From Prostheceraeus crozeri (taxonomy: Eukaryota > Platyhelminthes > Polycladida > Euryleptidae): 64,000 nt of DNA. Shown piece after piece: positions 18,725 to 30,464 of the stretch. Within the stretch, counting starts at the first letter, position 1; the number at the start of each line of letters is the position of its first letter. A program made the position numbers and the translations under genes. The notes beneath the pieces are model-generated. The model did no database searches and was not told where the DNA came from. It saw only the letters and a program-made list of their open reading frames with translations. The stretch spans positions 62,001 through 126,000 of the forward strand of contig CAJQUW010016853.1 of assembly GCA_907163375.1 (NCBI GenBank), written 5' to 3'.

Positions 18725-18967
18725 ATACAGGATGGCCGCCAACAGGAGGTTCTTCATACTTCAGTTGATGCTAAAAACAGCTTTCGTCTCTCCTTGAAAT
18801 TTATTGACCAGATTAAAATAGTTAATTAAAAGATATGTACAACCCCTACGCGTTTCGAACGTTCGCTCTTCCTCAGGGGGTAATTCGCTAAAAACCAACT
18901 GATCTGGCCGCTCATGTGGGCTGCTTATATACGTACAGTGCTAACGGTCGAGAGATGTTTAAAATAC
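18725..18967 (-). repeat. PLE pseudo-LTR, copy 2
   Basis: 243 bases, the same length as copy 1 and directly repeated. It flanks the 5' side of the leftward PLE ORF. Confidence 0.85.
18843..18880 (-). ncRNA. minimal hammerhead ribozyme motif, copy 2
   Basis: Same structure as at 16007-16044. One stem II base differs (GAGC pairs with GTTC), which turns a G-C into a G-U pair and keeps the stem. Confidence 0.6.
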
Positions 18968-19387
18968 GAGTTACCGATAAATCTTGTTAGCTCCCCTAAT
19001 AAAACTTTATATAATGCCTTGAAATTCAAACAAAAAGTAGAAAAACACGAAAGTTGCCTTGTTTGTGAGAGTTTGCCTAATATGATGAAGTGTACAGATC
19101 GGTTTTTGGTATGCAAATTTACATGCCATCATTGTAAAGATTTCTATATTGGTCAAACCTCGCGTCCTTTTAAGCATCGTTTTAATGAACACAAGCGTGC
19201 TGTAGATAAAGGTAATGTTGATTCGAGTGCTATGGCAGAACATTGTCTGAAATGTAGATCAAAACGTTTGACTGACTTTGACCTTGAAATTCTTGATAAG
19301 TGCAAAGATGCATTGGACACTAGACTGACTGAAGCTCGTTACATTAAACAGTTGATTCCAAAAATCAATCGAAGAAAAGAGTTGACG
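18961..19387 (+). pseudogene. inverted, 5'-truncated PLE copy (GIY-YIG end)
   Basis: Reverse complement of 16132-16558. It encodes the cysteine linker and GIY-YIG endonuclease (KDFYIGQTSRPFKHRFNEHK) on the plus strand. It joins pseudo-LTR copy 2 through a shared AAAATAC, a seven-base microhomology at the junction (18961-18967). Confidence 0.85.
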
Positions 19388-19631
19388 GTATTTTAAACAT
19401 CTCTCGACCGTTAGCACTGTACGTATATAAGCAGCCCACATGAGCGGCCAGATCAGTTGGTTTTTAGTGAATTACCCCCTGAGGAAGAGCGAACGCTCGA
19501 AACGCGTAGGGGTTTGTACATATCTTTTAATTAACTATTTTAATCTGGTCAATAAATTTCAAGGAGAGACGAAAGCTGTTTTTAGCATCAACTGAAGTAT
19601 GAAGAACCTCCTGTTGGCGGCCATCCTGTAT
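19388..19631 (+). repeat. PLE pseudo-LTR, copy 3, inverted
   Basis: Inverted copy of 15889-16131 with one extra base; it follows the truncated plus-strand PLE copy. Confidence 0.85.
19475..19512 (+). ncRNA. minimal hammerhead ribozyme motif, copy 3
   Basis: CCCC, CTGAGGA, GAGC-GAAC-GCTC, GAA, ACGCGT, A and GGGG in the same order as copy 1, on the plus strand. Confidence 0.6.
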
Positions 19632-20358
19632 AGACCATAATTTCCATCCTTTTTACCTGAAGATAGTTAACGGATGTCAGCAGAAATTAATTGTAATAAA
19701 TAACAAAAATAAGATCAACATCTTTCAATATTAGCTCTTTCCAATTCAATCCAAAATTTATCTCTTTGTTAGTCTTTTTCCAACGCTCATGCGCCCGTCC
19801 CCTCGAGTCCTCGTGCGCCTTCTCTCCCATCTCCTCGAGTCTTCTCTTTTGCTTCCCCGATTATGCATGCTGATTGACCACGTTTGAGTTTCTTGGGGAT
19901 GCTCCGACTACAGGATTAGTTGAATTTGTCGCATCCATGCATGGAATATCTGGTCCACATTCACCATGTCCCCGAGATTGACAGTGTTGCAGGACACGGC
20001 GTTAAGACTTCCCCGCAGTTACATCGATCGTTTCAAGCAAGCCTGATGTGCATAAAACTCCATATCGGCCAAAGCCGGATTGAAGCCTGTCGGTTTTAGA
20101 TATATGATTTTAAAGCCATTTTTGAAAACAATATTTTGAAGCATCCAAAACACATTTCCAAAACCATTTTTATAAACAACTTTTTTGAAGCAATCTTAGT
20201 TTGAAAACTATTATTTTTGTCCTTTAACAATTTATTTAAAAGAGACAATGACACCTTTGCGTTTTCTTTTGTGCTTCCCATATGAATATAATATATGCGA
20301 GTATAATATTATACAAGAAACGAAAATTAAATGCAAATGGAAATAAATATCTAACACC

Positions 20359-20500
20359 AGTAATCCCAAAAGAATCAAAACTCAATTATTTTGTCGATAG
20401 ATTTCATCCGGCCGGGTACCCCGGCTTGCCTTGAAAAGCCGAGCTGCCCGTCTGGAATCGATCGGCAAGATAACTGAGTTTTGATTTTTTTGGGATTACT
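20359..20500. mobile_element. 142-bp MITE with ~40-bp terminal inverted repeats
   Basis: The left end AGTAATCCCAAAAGAATC continues as AAAACTCAATTATTTTG. It is matched by the reverse complement of the right end with about four changes. The centre is GC-rich (CCGGCCGGGTACCCCGG) against AT-rich flanks. No coding capacity; superfamily unknown. Confidence 0.6.
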
Positions 20501-21400
20501 CGTTTTAGATATAATATTATATATTTAAATATGTTTAATAATACCATGCCTTAAGACATAGTTGTTTAATCTGTTGAGCAAGAAGGACGAGTATAGCTGC
20601 CTTTGTTACCTTCAATCAGCAGCAGAGTTGCATAAACAAAATAAAACTTCAAGTACCGAGGGCGAGCAGTGATCACAAAGCTACAATAAATCTGTGGCAT
20701 CTCGGCACTTGCAACAGTGATAAAAATTGCTACCCCGTCATCATGAGGTTAAATATTACATTTGGTATATACTAAAAATCGTCAATAAATGATTCTAAAA
20801 ATTGTTTTAAAGCATTTCATGCTTCAGAATCCTAATTCAGATCGAAGTAATTGATGAGTGTGACATCAATTGTTGATAGACGACTTGAAATTATTTTATT
20901 TCCATTTTTAAGGACAAGCAAACCGACAGTCTCACTTCCTATGTATGAAATGCTAGAGAAGCCAGTGCTAGAGATGAATCTAATTCTGTGGTAGCAATGC
21001 TAAGAAATGCAGTCGATACATACAAATAAATAGTTACAAAAATATACGACATAACAAACTTACGAATAGCAGCATGTTATCGTCATTGCACGTGCTCTAT
21101 TCTACACTTCAAGAGAGAATTTGAGGTTGCCGATTGAATTAATAATTTGTTTAATTGAAAACAAGCGATGAAAACGATGGGTAAAAAGCAATAAAAACCA
21201 TGCTTATTTTGTTTAAGGACATTACAGAAGCATGTTTCTATGACTATAGTTCCAACCTTCATCCGCCTAACAATAGCTGGCTGGAGAAGACTGAAGATTC
21301 TAGTCATAATAGTCAGAGTAGAGTCATCGTTCATTCACAGTAAACGAGCGATTCTTCACGTGAAATGTGATCGATTTAAATTGGTGAAGCAACTGCACCA
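20501..21400. other. non-coding, nothing identified
   Basis: AT-rich, no supported gene or repeat end. Confidence 0.45.
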
Positions 21401-21401
21401 A

Positions 21402-21985
21402 TGTCAGATTATATCATAAAGAAGGCTTCCCGTCGAATATTAATTATTCGAAACCTTCGGAGAGCCGGTTGTGATGCTGTCACCATGATTAAATGCTACG
21501 TATCTTATAATCACTCTATTTTGACATGTGCGTTTGAATCTTTTTGGAATTCATCTGATTATATGTTAAACGATATTTTACGTGCTGAGCGCAGAATTTT
21601 TAAGATCATTGGCGTACAACAAAATGGTGATGGTGTTATATAATAGTCTGCGAATAATAGTTGTCAGAAGTTACTTTAACGTATTTCTACAAATGAATGT
21701 CATACTCTCCGTGAGCTATTTTGTTTGCGTACTAGTCGTTCTATCTCTACTCGACGCACATGTGCACTGTTTCCACCTCCAGCAAGAACTTGCCACTATA
21801 AAAAGTCTTTTATCAAGTTTGTATATAGACATTTGTTTGTAAACACTTTTTCTTTCAAATTTATTGACGCTCATTGTCTTGAGGCAACCTGAATCTTCTT
21901 TTGTCTTTTGAATATTGTCATCGCGTTATTTCTAAAGTTCACCGATTCTGTAAAGCAGTGAGCCAATAAAGATACTATTATTATT
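21402..21985 (+). mobile_element. LINE (CR1/L2-like) 3' fragment
   Basis: Starts inside the RT C-terminal region (IIKKASRRILIIRNLRRAGC) and continues to the 3' end, finishing in AATAAAGATACTATTATTAT. 21412-21561 matches 10982-11131 with one difference in 150 bases, so both came from the same young family. The piece is 5'-truncated, the usual fate of LINE insertions, and its frame is broken after 21642. Confidence 0.8.
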
Positions 21986-22640
21986 AAAGATATCAATAAA
22001 ATCTTAAGAATAATAATTTTGTTGATGATGCCAATAATAAATTAAAAATGGCAAATATTCAATCTTTCCAATAATAATTGATATTGCATCGGTCTTTTAG
22101 TTTGAAATAAGTCATACATCTAAAAAGCTACAATTAATGACAAATGAATGCGATTTATAACTTTGAGGTAATGAAATCATGAAAATCAAAATTCCGTTTA
22201 TGATATGGCCCATAGATTTGTATACAGTTGCCTAATAAGAAACAGCAAGCAAAATGGGGCATATAGTGACGTTTTTTTCTGTCAGCGACAGTGTTCTTTT
22301 GTTTATTAGCAGATGAAGCAATGACGTAAACATCCGTGTGTGTTACATGATTGGCTGAAAGTGCTGGAATGAATTTTTGTCACAAGACCGGTGTTATAGT
22401 TCTCTCTCTCCCTCTGTCTCAGTTTCCTACCGGAAACCAAAACCATGGTTTAATATTCCGATAGAAAAATTAAACCCAACATTTTTAAGTGTGTTTTAGT
22501 TTCCCACTGGTTTTCCCCTGGTGTTGCGGCTTCTAGTTTCCTAATATAAATAAACCTGTATCATTTTCTACTAGGAAGCAAACTGGTGGTTATCTTTTCC
22601 GATAGGAAACTAACTAGGGTAACTGAACAGGCCGCAACAA
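21986..22640. other. non-coding, short TTTCC/GGAAA motif cluster
   Basis: Between 22425 and 22620 several short palindromic phrases recur (GTTTCCTACCGGAAAC, TTCCGATAGGAAAC). They may be subterminal binding sites of the neighbouring mariner-like element, but I could not define its ends. Confidence 0.3.
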
Positions 22641-22680
22641 ACACGGGCGCCATCATTTATCATTGCTTTGGTTACCGTCA

Positions 22681-24188
22681 GAAATGCAGGGACCATTGGA
22701 CTTCGAGCAACGCAAATGTGCGATCAAATTATGGTGGAAGCATGCGAATGCAGCAGCCGTCATTTGCAACTGGCCAGATGGCAAGGGTGCAGCACCTAGA
22801 CAGTGGCGTAGCCAGGAGTTGTTGGAGGGGGGGGGACATACCACGTCTACATGTACATGTATAGTATCTAGAATTAATTACTCATTACCTATATGCATGT
22901 ATAACAGTATAATACAGGTATCCTAATAGAGCATAGACTCATAAGAGGCCTACTTTTTGTGAGTCATCAGCTGTATGAACGTGTAATGCATAGTGTACAA
23001 TGTACATGTACTTTACTTACTCAAATGAAAAAAATGGATCTAGGGTGCTTATTGTGATTTGATGTTTCGATTACGAGTTTATCAAAACTGCATAGAAGTT
23101 TGAATGCCGGTAGCTGTATTCTAGAATACAGCCTACTTAATTTAATCAATGATTTCCAACTGTCTCTGTCTTTTCTGTCGATGACAAGACTAGTAGCGAA
23201 GGGGGGGACATTCCACCCTTTCCCCCCCCTTGGCTACGCCACTGCACCTATACGACTTCCACTCCATCGCATTAGGGGCAAGTTCGATGAAACGGGATTG
23301 ATTATGGATGCGCCGCGAAGTGGTCGTCCGGTCAGTGTATGTACCCAAGAAAATTTACAAGCTGTGGCTGAAACATATGTTCATTCAACTAAAAAATCAA
23401 CGCGACGCGCACTTCAGAGGTATCGATTAGTCACACATCACTACAGCGAATCATGTCGTCTCTAGGTTTGAAATCTTACAGACCTCGGTTAATTCACGGA
23501 TTATTAAGAGTATGATCCAGATTTTCGGTTCGAATTTTGCGAAATTTTCTTAAATGTTATCAGTGAAAGCCCAGAAATACTCTATCGTATTCTGTGGACT
23601 GATGAAGCCACTTTTAAATTATCCGGCCATATAACCCGCCATAATTGTATCTACTGGAATACAACCGATCACCACGTTGTAATCGAAAAACAAATTAATC
23701 AACCAGGAGTACCTGTTTTGGGAGGAATTTCTTCAGATGGTCTGATAGGACCAATTTTCTTTGAAATTACTGAGAATGGCAAAAATTACTTGGATCTTCT
23801 TAGAACTATCACTTCCACACTGAAGCAGCGTCGTGATTTCAATGAAATGTTCTTCATGGAAGATGGAGCTCCGCCCCATTACGCAACATCTGTGCGTAAG
23901 TTCCTTGATGATACATTTTCCTCTCGCTGGTTGGGAAGACGTGGAGCGATGGAGTGGCCTCCTAGGTCACCTGATCTGACTCCAATGGACTTCTTCGTAT
24001 GGGATATTATTAAAGATGATGTGCATAGCAAAAAACATACAACTGTTCAAGAAATGAAACTTTACATAACTTATTCATTCAGTCTTATCAATGAAAATAG
24101 ACATCTGTGCTACAAGGTGTGTCATGATGTTAAACTTCGTCTTGAGGTATGTGATGCAAATGAAGGCAGACAGCTTGAAAATTTGTAA
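22681..24188 (+). pseudogene. mariner-like transposase (DD41D type), interrupted
   Basis: The N-terminal piece reads MQGPLDFEQRKCAIKLWWKH (22681-22800). It is split by a MITE and resumes at 23245 with RGKFDETGLIMDAPRSGRP. Catalytic residues: D in ILWTDEATFKLSGH, D in FFMEDGAPPHYA and D in RSPDLTPMDFFVWD. Between the second and third I count 41 residues, hence DD41D, a less common Tc1/mariner class (VISITOR/rosa type). Besides the MITE, at least two frameshifts lie between about 23440 and 23720. Confidence 0.8.
22801..23244. mobile_element. 444-bp hAT-type MITE inside the mariner transposase
   Basis: The terminal inverted repeats begin CAGTGGCGTAGCCA at both ends, fitting the CAGNG start of hAT elements. 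Flanking 8-base duplications CACCTAGA (22793-22800) and CACCTATA (23245-23252) differ at one base. The interior has G and C runs next to the ends and no transposase. Confidence 0.85.
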
Positions 24189-25300
24189 TAATCTTTGAAT
24201 ATGCCCACGCACACACTGTGCACATGTTCTCCCTTGTTTTTAGCTGAGATAAACATTTTCCTCAAAAATATACATGTTTTTGGATCATTTGAAAGATCTA
24301 TTTCAACTGTATACAAACTTATGGGCCACTCTGCATTATATTTCACAGAAATATGTGTCAATGTTTCCGAAAATGCTTTTAAGATCTTCGTAAACTTAAT
24401 TTTTATCATTTCTTTCAATCCAAAATAAATGAACAATAAACTAAACAACTTTGAGTTCAATTAAAATCAATCATGAGGAAGTAAACATTAACAGAATTTT
24501 AAAAATACATTTTTGATGAATTAACATTCCGTTCTCTGTAAGCAAGTAAGTAAATGTTTTATTGAAGTAATTGAAAATCATAAGTTAGACATATACATGA
24601 TTGCTGATAGCGTACATAGAATGAATTTGAATTTACGAAATTTCAGTGCGTTATACATGTATACAAAATTGTCAATCAGGTTACAAGTAAGTTATATATT
24701 ATATTATATAAGTTATAATATAAGTTATATTATATAAGTTATATATATATATTTACTGTAAGTTATATCGTTTCAATGGAATGGTCAGAGTCTGGACCTG
24801 AGTTGAAACCGGTATGTGAAACAAACCGGAATGCCACATTTTGCAGAACTTTACTAGTGTGGACTTCACATTTCCTTATTATGACTACGTTAATTCGCTT
24901 TTCAGGCAGATGCTCTCCGATAGACCCATTTCATGCTTTTACTGGCGTAGTGCTAGTATGATTCAATAAATGATATGAAATACAAAATGGCATCGAAAAT
25001 TAAATTTTAGAGACTTGATTTTATATTTTCCATACAGAACAGTTCAATGTCAACAGTATGAGCGAAATGGGAGAGCGTTTGGATACAATTGACACGAAAA
25101 ATACATGTGTGTGCAAGTGTTTGAACTTGAACTTTCTACTATCCTGGTTATCAGACAGCTCGCTCTAGCAACTGACCAATGGATTTTATGCACCACCGAA
25201 GCCACAGCCCAAACAGTTATGCAGTGCATCTGGCAGATTCTCAAGCACGCTCTCGTGCTCTCAAATACCTCGAGGAAAAACGTCGAAGACTTTTAATATA
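24189..25300. other. non-coding, LINE-tail-like piece and AT repeats
   Basis: 24547-24585 (TTTTATTGAAGTAATTG, then AAAATCATAAGTTA) resembles the 3' end of the LINE at 30.3 kb in minus orientation. 24685-24765 is a degenerate AAGTTATAT tandem repeat. No gene seen. Confidence 0.4.
24894..24966 (-). repeat. dispersed repeat, copy 2
   Basis: Matches 9296-9368, including an identical 25-base core; see copy 1. Confidence 0.55.
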
Positions 25301-25329
25301 TTATTTGATAGGGGTCCTAACATATTTGA

Positions 25330-26085
25330 TAGGAAAATCGTAACATCATTAGACGAAGAAGGAAGGAAAGAGGGTATGAAAATGAACAAGAAGAAAACAA
25401 AAGTAATGTGCAATGAAATAGCAAAGCGAACAACGCGACAAGGAATTCAAATTGATGGAGAAATACTAGAAGAAGTAAATGAAAACCAATACCTTGGAAG
25501 ATGGCTAACAGCAAATAACGAAATTGGCAGATAAGTAGATCACAAAATAAATATTGGTTGGAGATGGTTCAGACAATACAGCAAACTACTCAAACACAGG
25601 AACATCCCAATATGCCTGAAACGAAGGTTGTTTGATACGGTCATACTGCTATCAATGACGCATGGTGCAGAAGAGTGTACACTAACAAAACGACAAGAAT
25701 GGAAACTGGCTGTGGCACAAAGAAGTATGGAAAGAGCAATGTTAAACATCACGAGGAAGGACAAAATGCGGAACGAGAACATCAGAGAAAGGACGAGAAT
25801 CTTTGACATAACGAGTAAAATCAGAACGATGAAGGGACACTGGGCAGGACACCTAGCCAGAATGAACAACAACAAATGGGCCAAGAAAGTAACGGAATGG
25901 ACGCCACTAGAAAGACCAAGGTGAAGAGGAAGTCCAAGGAGAAGATGGAGAGACGATATTGAGTAAAAGAGCGGAATCAACTGGATTCAGAAAGCGCAAG
26001 ATCGAAGAAGCTGGAGGAGGGGGTGGAGGCCATCTGCCCGCAGTGGCACGACAGGCTGATGATGATGATGATGGTGATGGTAAAC
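25330..26085 (+). mobile_element. RTE-type LINE, 3' fragment
   Basis: The translation reads MKMNKKKTKVMCNEIA, IDGEILEEVNENQYLGRWLT, then KRRLFDTVILLSMTHGAEE, QRSMERAMLNITRKDK and KIRTMKGHWAGHLARMNNNK. This is the familiar C-terminal half of RTE-class endonuclease-reverse transcriptases. The end is a (GATGAT)n tail, also typical of RTE. In-frame stops (near 25532 and 25921) show it is dead. Confidence 0.85.
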
Positions 26086-28196
26086 GTGAAAACCGCTTGA
26101 ACAGGGGAAAAGCTCTACACAAACAGCATAATCTTTCTATGTAAAATTCTTTTATTTTGTGCTCTACAGATGGCTAGGCAACTCATGTTTTACATAATTT
26201 GGTGCTATTTCTATACTTGCTTTTTTTATCTGACTATAAAGTGATTCTTTCACACAATTTCATGCTTTTATTAATTTTCTCTGTTCTCTTGATATACAAT
26301 TATACATGAAGAAATTTCCACTCGCATTTAATGCGTGATTTGAAAGTTTCATAATCTTATGATTCCCTCTGGTAACATTAGGCCTACATCGGAACCATTG
26401 AGGTTTTGCAATTTCTCGTGAAGGATGCTTCATTTTTATCGAGTCGGCCAATGATTAGAAAATATTTCAAAATTGCATTCGCATCTACAATAATGATAGG
26501 TCACGCAAAATATGGAGCGCTTTTGAAATGATATTAGTTTTCACTAGATTTTCCACTCCATTAAATCCCTACCATATGTCGTTATTTTTGTTAACTTTGA
26601 CACTCGCAAACGTTTCATCCCCGTCTATGGTAATTTCATAGAAGAAATCTCCTCTGACACACATGGCTTCCAGATCTAGTAAGCATGCAAGTATAAAGTG
26701 TATATTTCAGCGTACATGAAAGTCAATAGTGGTTCATTGATACAGAACGATAAGGCGATAAATAAATGACAAATGCAAAGAGCATTAATCAAAGCACCAG
26801 GCACGATCAGTTTCGAGAACGACTTGTTTCTCTCATTCGATTCTGACTTGATGCTGACTTGCAACATAGTCCAGCTGGCAGTCAATTTCGTCAGCAGAAA
26901 GTGATCCTGTATCATCTTGTGCACCAGGAAGTTGTTTCACTTGGTCGGCATTTATAGGAAAAATTTCATTGGTCTAAAATCAAAATATTAAATTTGACGA
27001 GACAATTTTTCGAACCTCAAAGCCAAGTTGACTGAGCACGACAGAAAAAGCTGGTGAATTGGACCTTTTCTTACTGTGCCCATTCGATATTTAGTGATAT
27101 GCACAGTAATAATAATATTTGTATAAAAGCAAATACAGAGCCCAACTGAAGGTCAAGCATAATATCAATTGATTGCAAAAACTTTCACCATTTAAAACAT
27201 GGACAATACAGGAAATGACAATGCATTAAAGTATGGGCGAAAATGTGACTTCACCAAATATCAAGTCTTTGAGACAATTGACACATTAACCCTTCTCACT
27301 GGCCTACAGTTTTAAAGTAGGGGGCCTATACAAGTATACCTTCGTCGGATAGCGTGTTCCAAAATTTTACCGCTGCAGATGATCCGGGAAAAGCACTTTC
27401 GATAATTATACGAAAAAAATCTGTATTTAAGCGGCAGTGACTTCCGAGTGTTTTGGAGCCCGCATTCACAGAAAAAGATAGCACACATGTCTGCAAACCC
27501 CTAGCGGCATTTTGTATAAGAAAATTAAGTGACAGCGCATTATGCGTGCATGAAGAAAAAAATACTTCAGTGAAGAAAGACGGGCACAGTGTGTGAAGTG
27601 TCTGATTGACCGTTTGGACATAGGCCGCGCCTGGACACTTTCAATATGTCAGCCATCATGAGGATGCCATAATAATTATTACCATATTCCAATATTCTCT
27701 AAACATAGACTTTATACAAATTTGCAAAAGTATGATCATGGCTAGTACTTTACGGGTTTTATCGTAATCAACTGAAGATAAATGATTGTCAAAAGCAAGT
27801 ATGTGGTCTACAGTTGCGCTCAGGCCGTTGAAGAAGTCGATAGTAATTAGATTGACGGCATCGTACACTATGTAAGGATACTGAGTATTAGATGATCCAA
27901 AGTGGACAATAATGCTACTTTTGGCACGAACCATTTTCAATATCCCATCCCTCAAGTCAATTCAGCTTCTGAAGAATAAGTCGCTGATTTAAACTTTCAC
28001 CACAAAATTTAGACCATTCAAATGCAATCTTCATAATATCAGCATATCGTGAAGTTTGAAAAACATCATTCCTATTCCAAAATCACCAATACATCAAATA
28101 AACGAAATTGGTTCGATCACTGATCATTCATTGAGTTGAGGCTCAAACTATATGAATATGAAATACAATCCTTTGGTTGGTGCAATTTTGCAAATA
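26086..28196. other. non-coding, nothing identified
   Basis: 2.1 kb without a supported gene. One TTAACCC near 27294 resembles a piggyBac end, but no partner was found. Confidence 0.45.
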
Positions 28197-29432
28197 AATA
28201 ATTTGACGTATAAATCGGAACAATTTTCTTTTACCACGCCTGATTAAAGAACTCTAACAATGATGAATCGTTTCGGGTCTATATACAAATAAAAAGATAA
28301 TCACTTGCTACTTACAATTTAAAAGTACAGTGCTTGCATATTTACATCATAAACTAAAAGAGGCATGAAATATACAATACTACACTGCAGGCATCATCAA
28401 AGACATCGTTCCACTCGACCAGAAGCCTTTGATAACTTACCGGTTTACTTGTCCTTACAATGCCTTGCAGTAAGGAAGAAGGAGCACATTCCGACTTGGC
28501 TAAGGTCATCCAACATAATACCCAAATCAAAGAATCCTCCACAATCGGCAGTGTCACGTGACCTCATGGTATGTCTTCAGAAAGCTTCTTGTGACCCAAG
28601 ACATCGGTTTCTCATTACACAAGCAGGCTAAAGACCGCATTCATCTGTCGATCATAGAAAGCTTGACTATCCGCCAGCTTCAACCAGACTTATGTCCTCA
28701 GAAGGCGCGATTGTTTCTTCTCTGTATTTGATAATTATTTATGTATCTTTCGTTCACTACATTTGTACATATTTCATGCCTCTTTTGATTTATGATGTAT
28801 ACTTTATAAGCACTTTACTTTTAAATATAAAAATTATATTTCTACATTGAGCTTTGAAACTAAGACAGCATCCAAGATATTGCAATACATACATGTACAT
28901 GATAACATAAAATTATATTTAAACATATTACGGAAGCAGTACAAATAAGCAGCATGAAAGAAAATACAGATGCACGAATATACGAAGGCAGGTTAGCCCT
29001 GGAAGGCATCCGAGGTTGGGCTTCTTGAAAGCAGCATGGTAGCGTTGCCGCGTTGTAGCGAAACAGAGAATCCCTGGAAAATCCAGTCGATCGCTTTACC
29101 TGCTGCTCTCCATGCTGGTCGGTCCAGCTGCCACCTATTAGCTTGATAGTTTCCAGAGCAACGGGACCCAAAGCACTTTTAAATTGTAGGTAGCAACAAG
29201 TGATTATCTTTTTATTTGTATACAGACCCGAAACGATTCATCATTGTTAGATTTCTTTATTAATTTTGCCAGTATTGTCAATGACGAAATTTACAGTGCA
29301 CATGCTTTGAATTGTATTTACTTGCTCTTTTATTACAATGATCGCTATGTTTTAGACAGTCTTGATGTGTTCCACTAAAGAGATCAGGAGAAGAAAATTG
29401 GTCTGATTTATACGTCAAATTGTTTGATATGA
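28197..29432. mobile_element. foldback element with nested inverted repeats
   Basis: Outer arms 28197-28336 and 29174-29432 are inverted copies (for example AACAATGATGAATCGTTTCG and AAATAAAAAGATAATCACTT), the right arm carrying about 120 extra bases. Immediately inside the left outer arm, 28325-28376 pairs with 28768-28828 (ATCATAAACTAAAAGAGGCA against its complement). The interior has no transposase. Confidence 0.7.
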
Positions 29433-29978
29433 AGTATGTCAACTATATCTCGGGCAGATGATGCTAAACAACATTCAATAGATGATTAGCAAGTGACATT
29501 TCTCTAGAATTTCATCAAAAGAGTATATTGAATATTTAGTTTGACTTTTGACTTTATGACTTCACTTTTTCAAATAGACTACATGTCTTCAGTGCTTTCG
29601 TTTTCCATGTTTTATCAACCTAAATATGACTTGCGAGAATAGTCAGCTATCGGTCCATCAAATAAGATCCAATATGTTTGTGATAGACGAATGCGTTAAA
29701 CATGTATAATATTTTTTAAAAAAGTTCACTATGTATTAACAGCTTTAAATTCACCTTACTGCTTAATAGTAATCAATTTATTTGCATTGGTACATAGGCC
29801 CTACAGCACACGATCATGTGATCAATTAGCTTCTTAGAATGATTCTTAAGTGTGCATACCCCGGATGATTTTTCAACTTGACTTCAATCGCATGTACGTT
29901 GGAAGAGAAGGCTGTCGACGTGACTCTCGACAGTGAAGGTTGCTTCGCTAAGTCGCTAGACCTGAATGAAAATACGGG
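29433..29978. other. non-coding, nothing identified
   Basis: AT-rich spacer; no features supported. Confidence 0.4.
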
Positions 29979-30213
29979 ATGACGTCATTAGTGATCATAC
30001 CCATGCCCTGCATGAGGTATAGCATTGTTCCCGTGCCCTTCTTCCTTTACGTCGGAACTCATCCTTGTATTACAACTCATTTATTCGATTTTCGTCACGT
30101 TCGTAACTTTGACACGTTGATTTTGTCAGTACCAAACAAAGTGTTTCAAAAAATTCTTGTATTAGTCATACCGCTTTCGTATGATAAATAAAGCATTCTA
30201 TTATTATTATTAT
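29979..30213 (+). repeat. possible LINE 3' tail ending in (ATT)n
   Basis: The stretch ends AATAAAGCATTC followed by about six ATT units, the style of the other LINE tails in this window. No RT is seen upstream, so this would be a very short 3' fragment. Confidence 0.3.
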
Positions 30214-30464
30214 TAGCATGGGAGCAGGATGAAAGCGTGCAAGAAACAGTCAGATTTTAGACGCACCCGATGAATGAACTACATTTATATAATAATAATA
30301 ATAATAGTGTTTATTTCACAAAAGTAATGGAAATCATAAGTTACATTAAGAGTCGGACTTTACAGTATGAAGGTTAAAAAGGCAGTACAATTGTTTCTCA
30401 AGAAGAGGACAAAATTCAAAGTTCCATGCATGCAAAGTCTTGCAAATATAGCAATCAGCATCAT

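Larger units (their letters stand above)
15316..20227. mobile_element. palindromic Penelope-like element locus
   Basis: A leftward PLE (coding 16134-18685) has a pseudo-LTR at its 3' side (15889-16131) and a direct copy at its 5' side (18725-18967). It is joined to a plus-strand, 5'-truncated copy of the same element (18961-19387) followed by a third, inverted pseudo-LTR (19388-19631). A further ~570 bases outside the outer pseudo-LTRs (15316-15888 and 19632-20227) are also inverted copies, apart from a ~28-base extra piece near 20059-20086. The arms are roughly 99% identical, so the structure is recent. Confidence 0.85.

Noticed and set aside
22840-22930. Short frames across the MITE at 22.8 kb as genes
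   Set aside because: They run through terminal repeats and G runs of a MITE and carry no domain.
27294-27310. TTAACCCTTCTCACTGG as a piggyBac end
   Set aside because: No matching inverted end with TTAA found downstream or upstream.
27656-27955. 99-residue minus-strand frame
   Set aside because: No motif, no splice signals, hydrophobic ends typical of random AT-rich frames.
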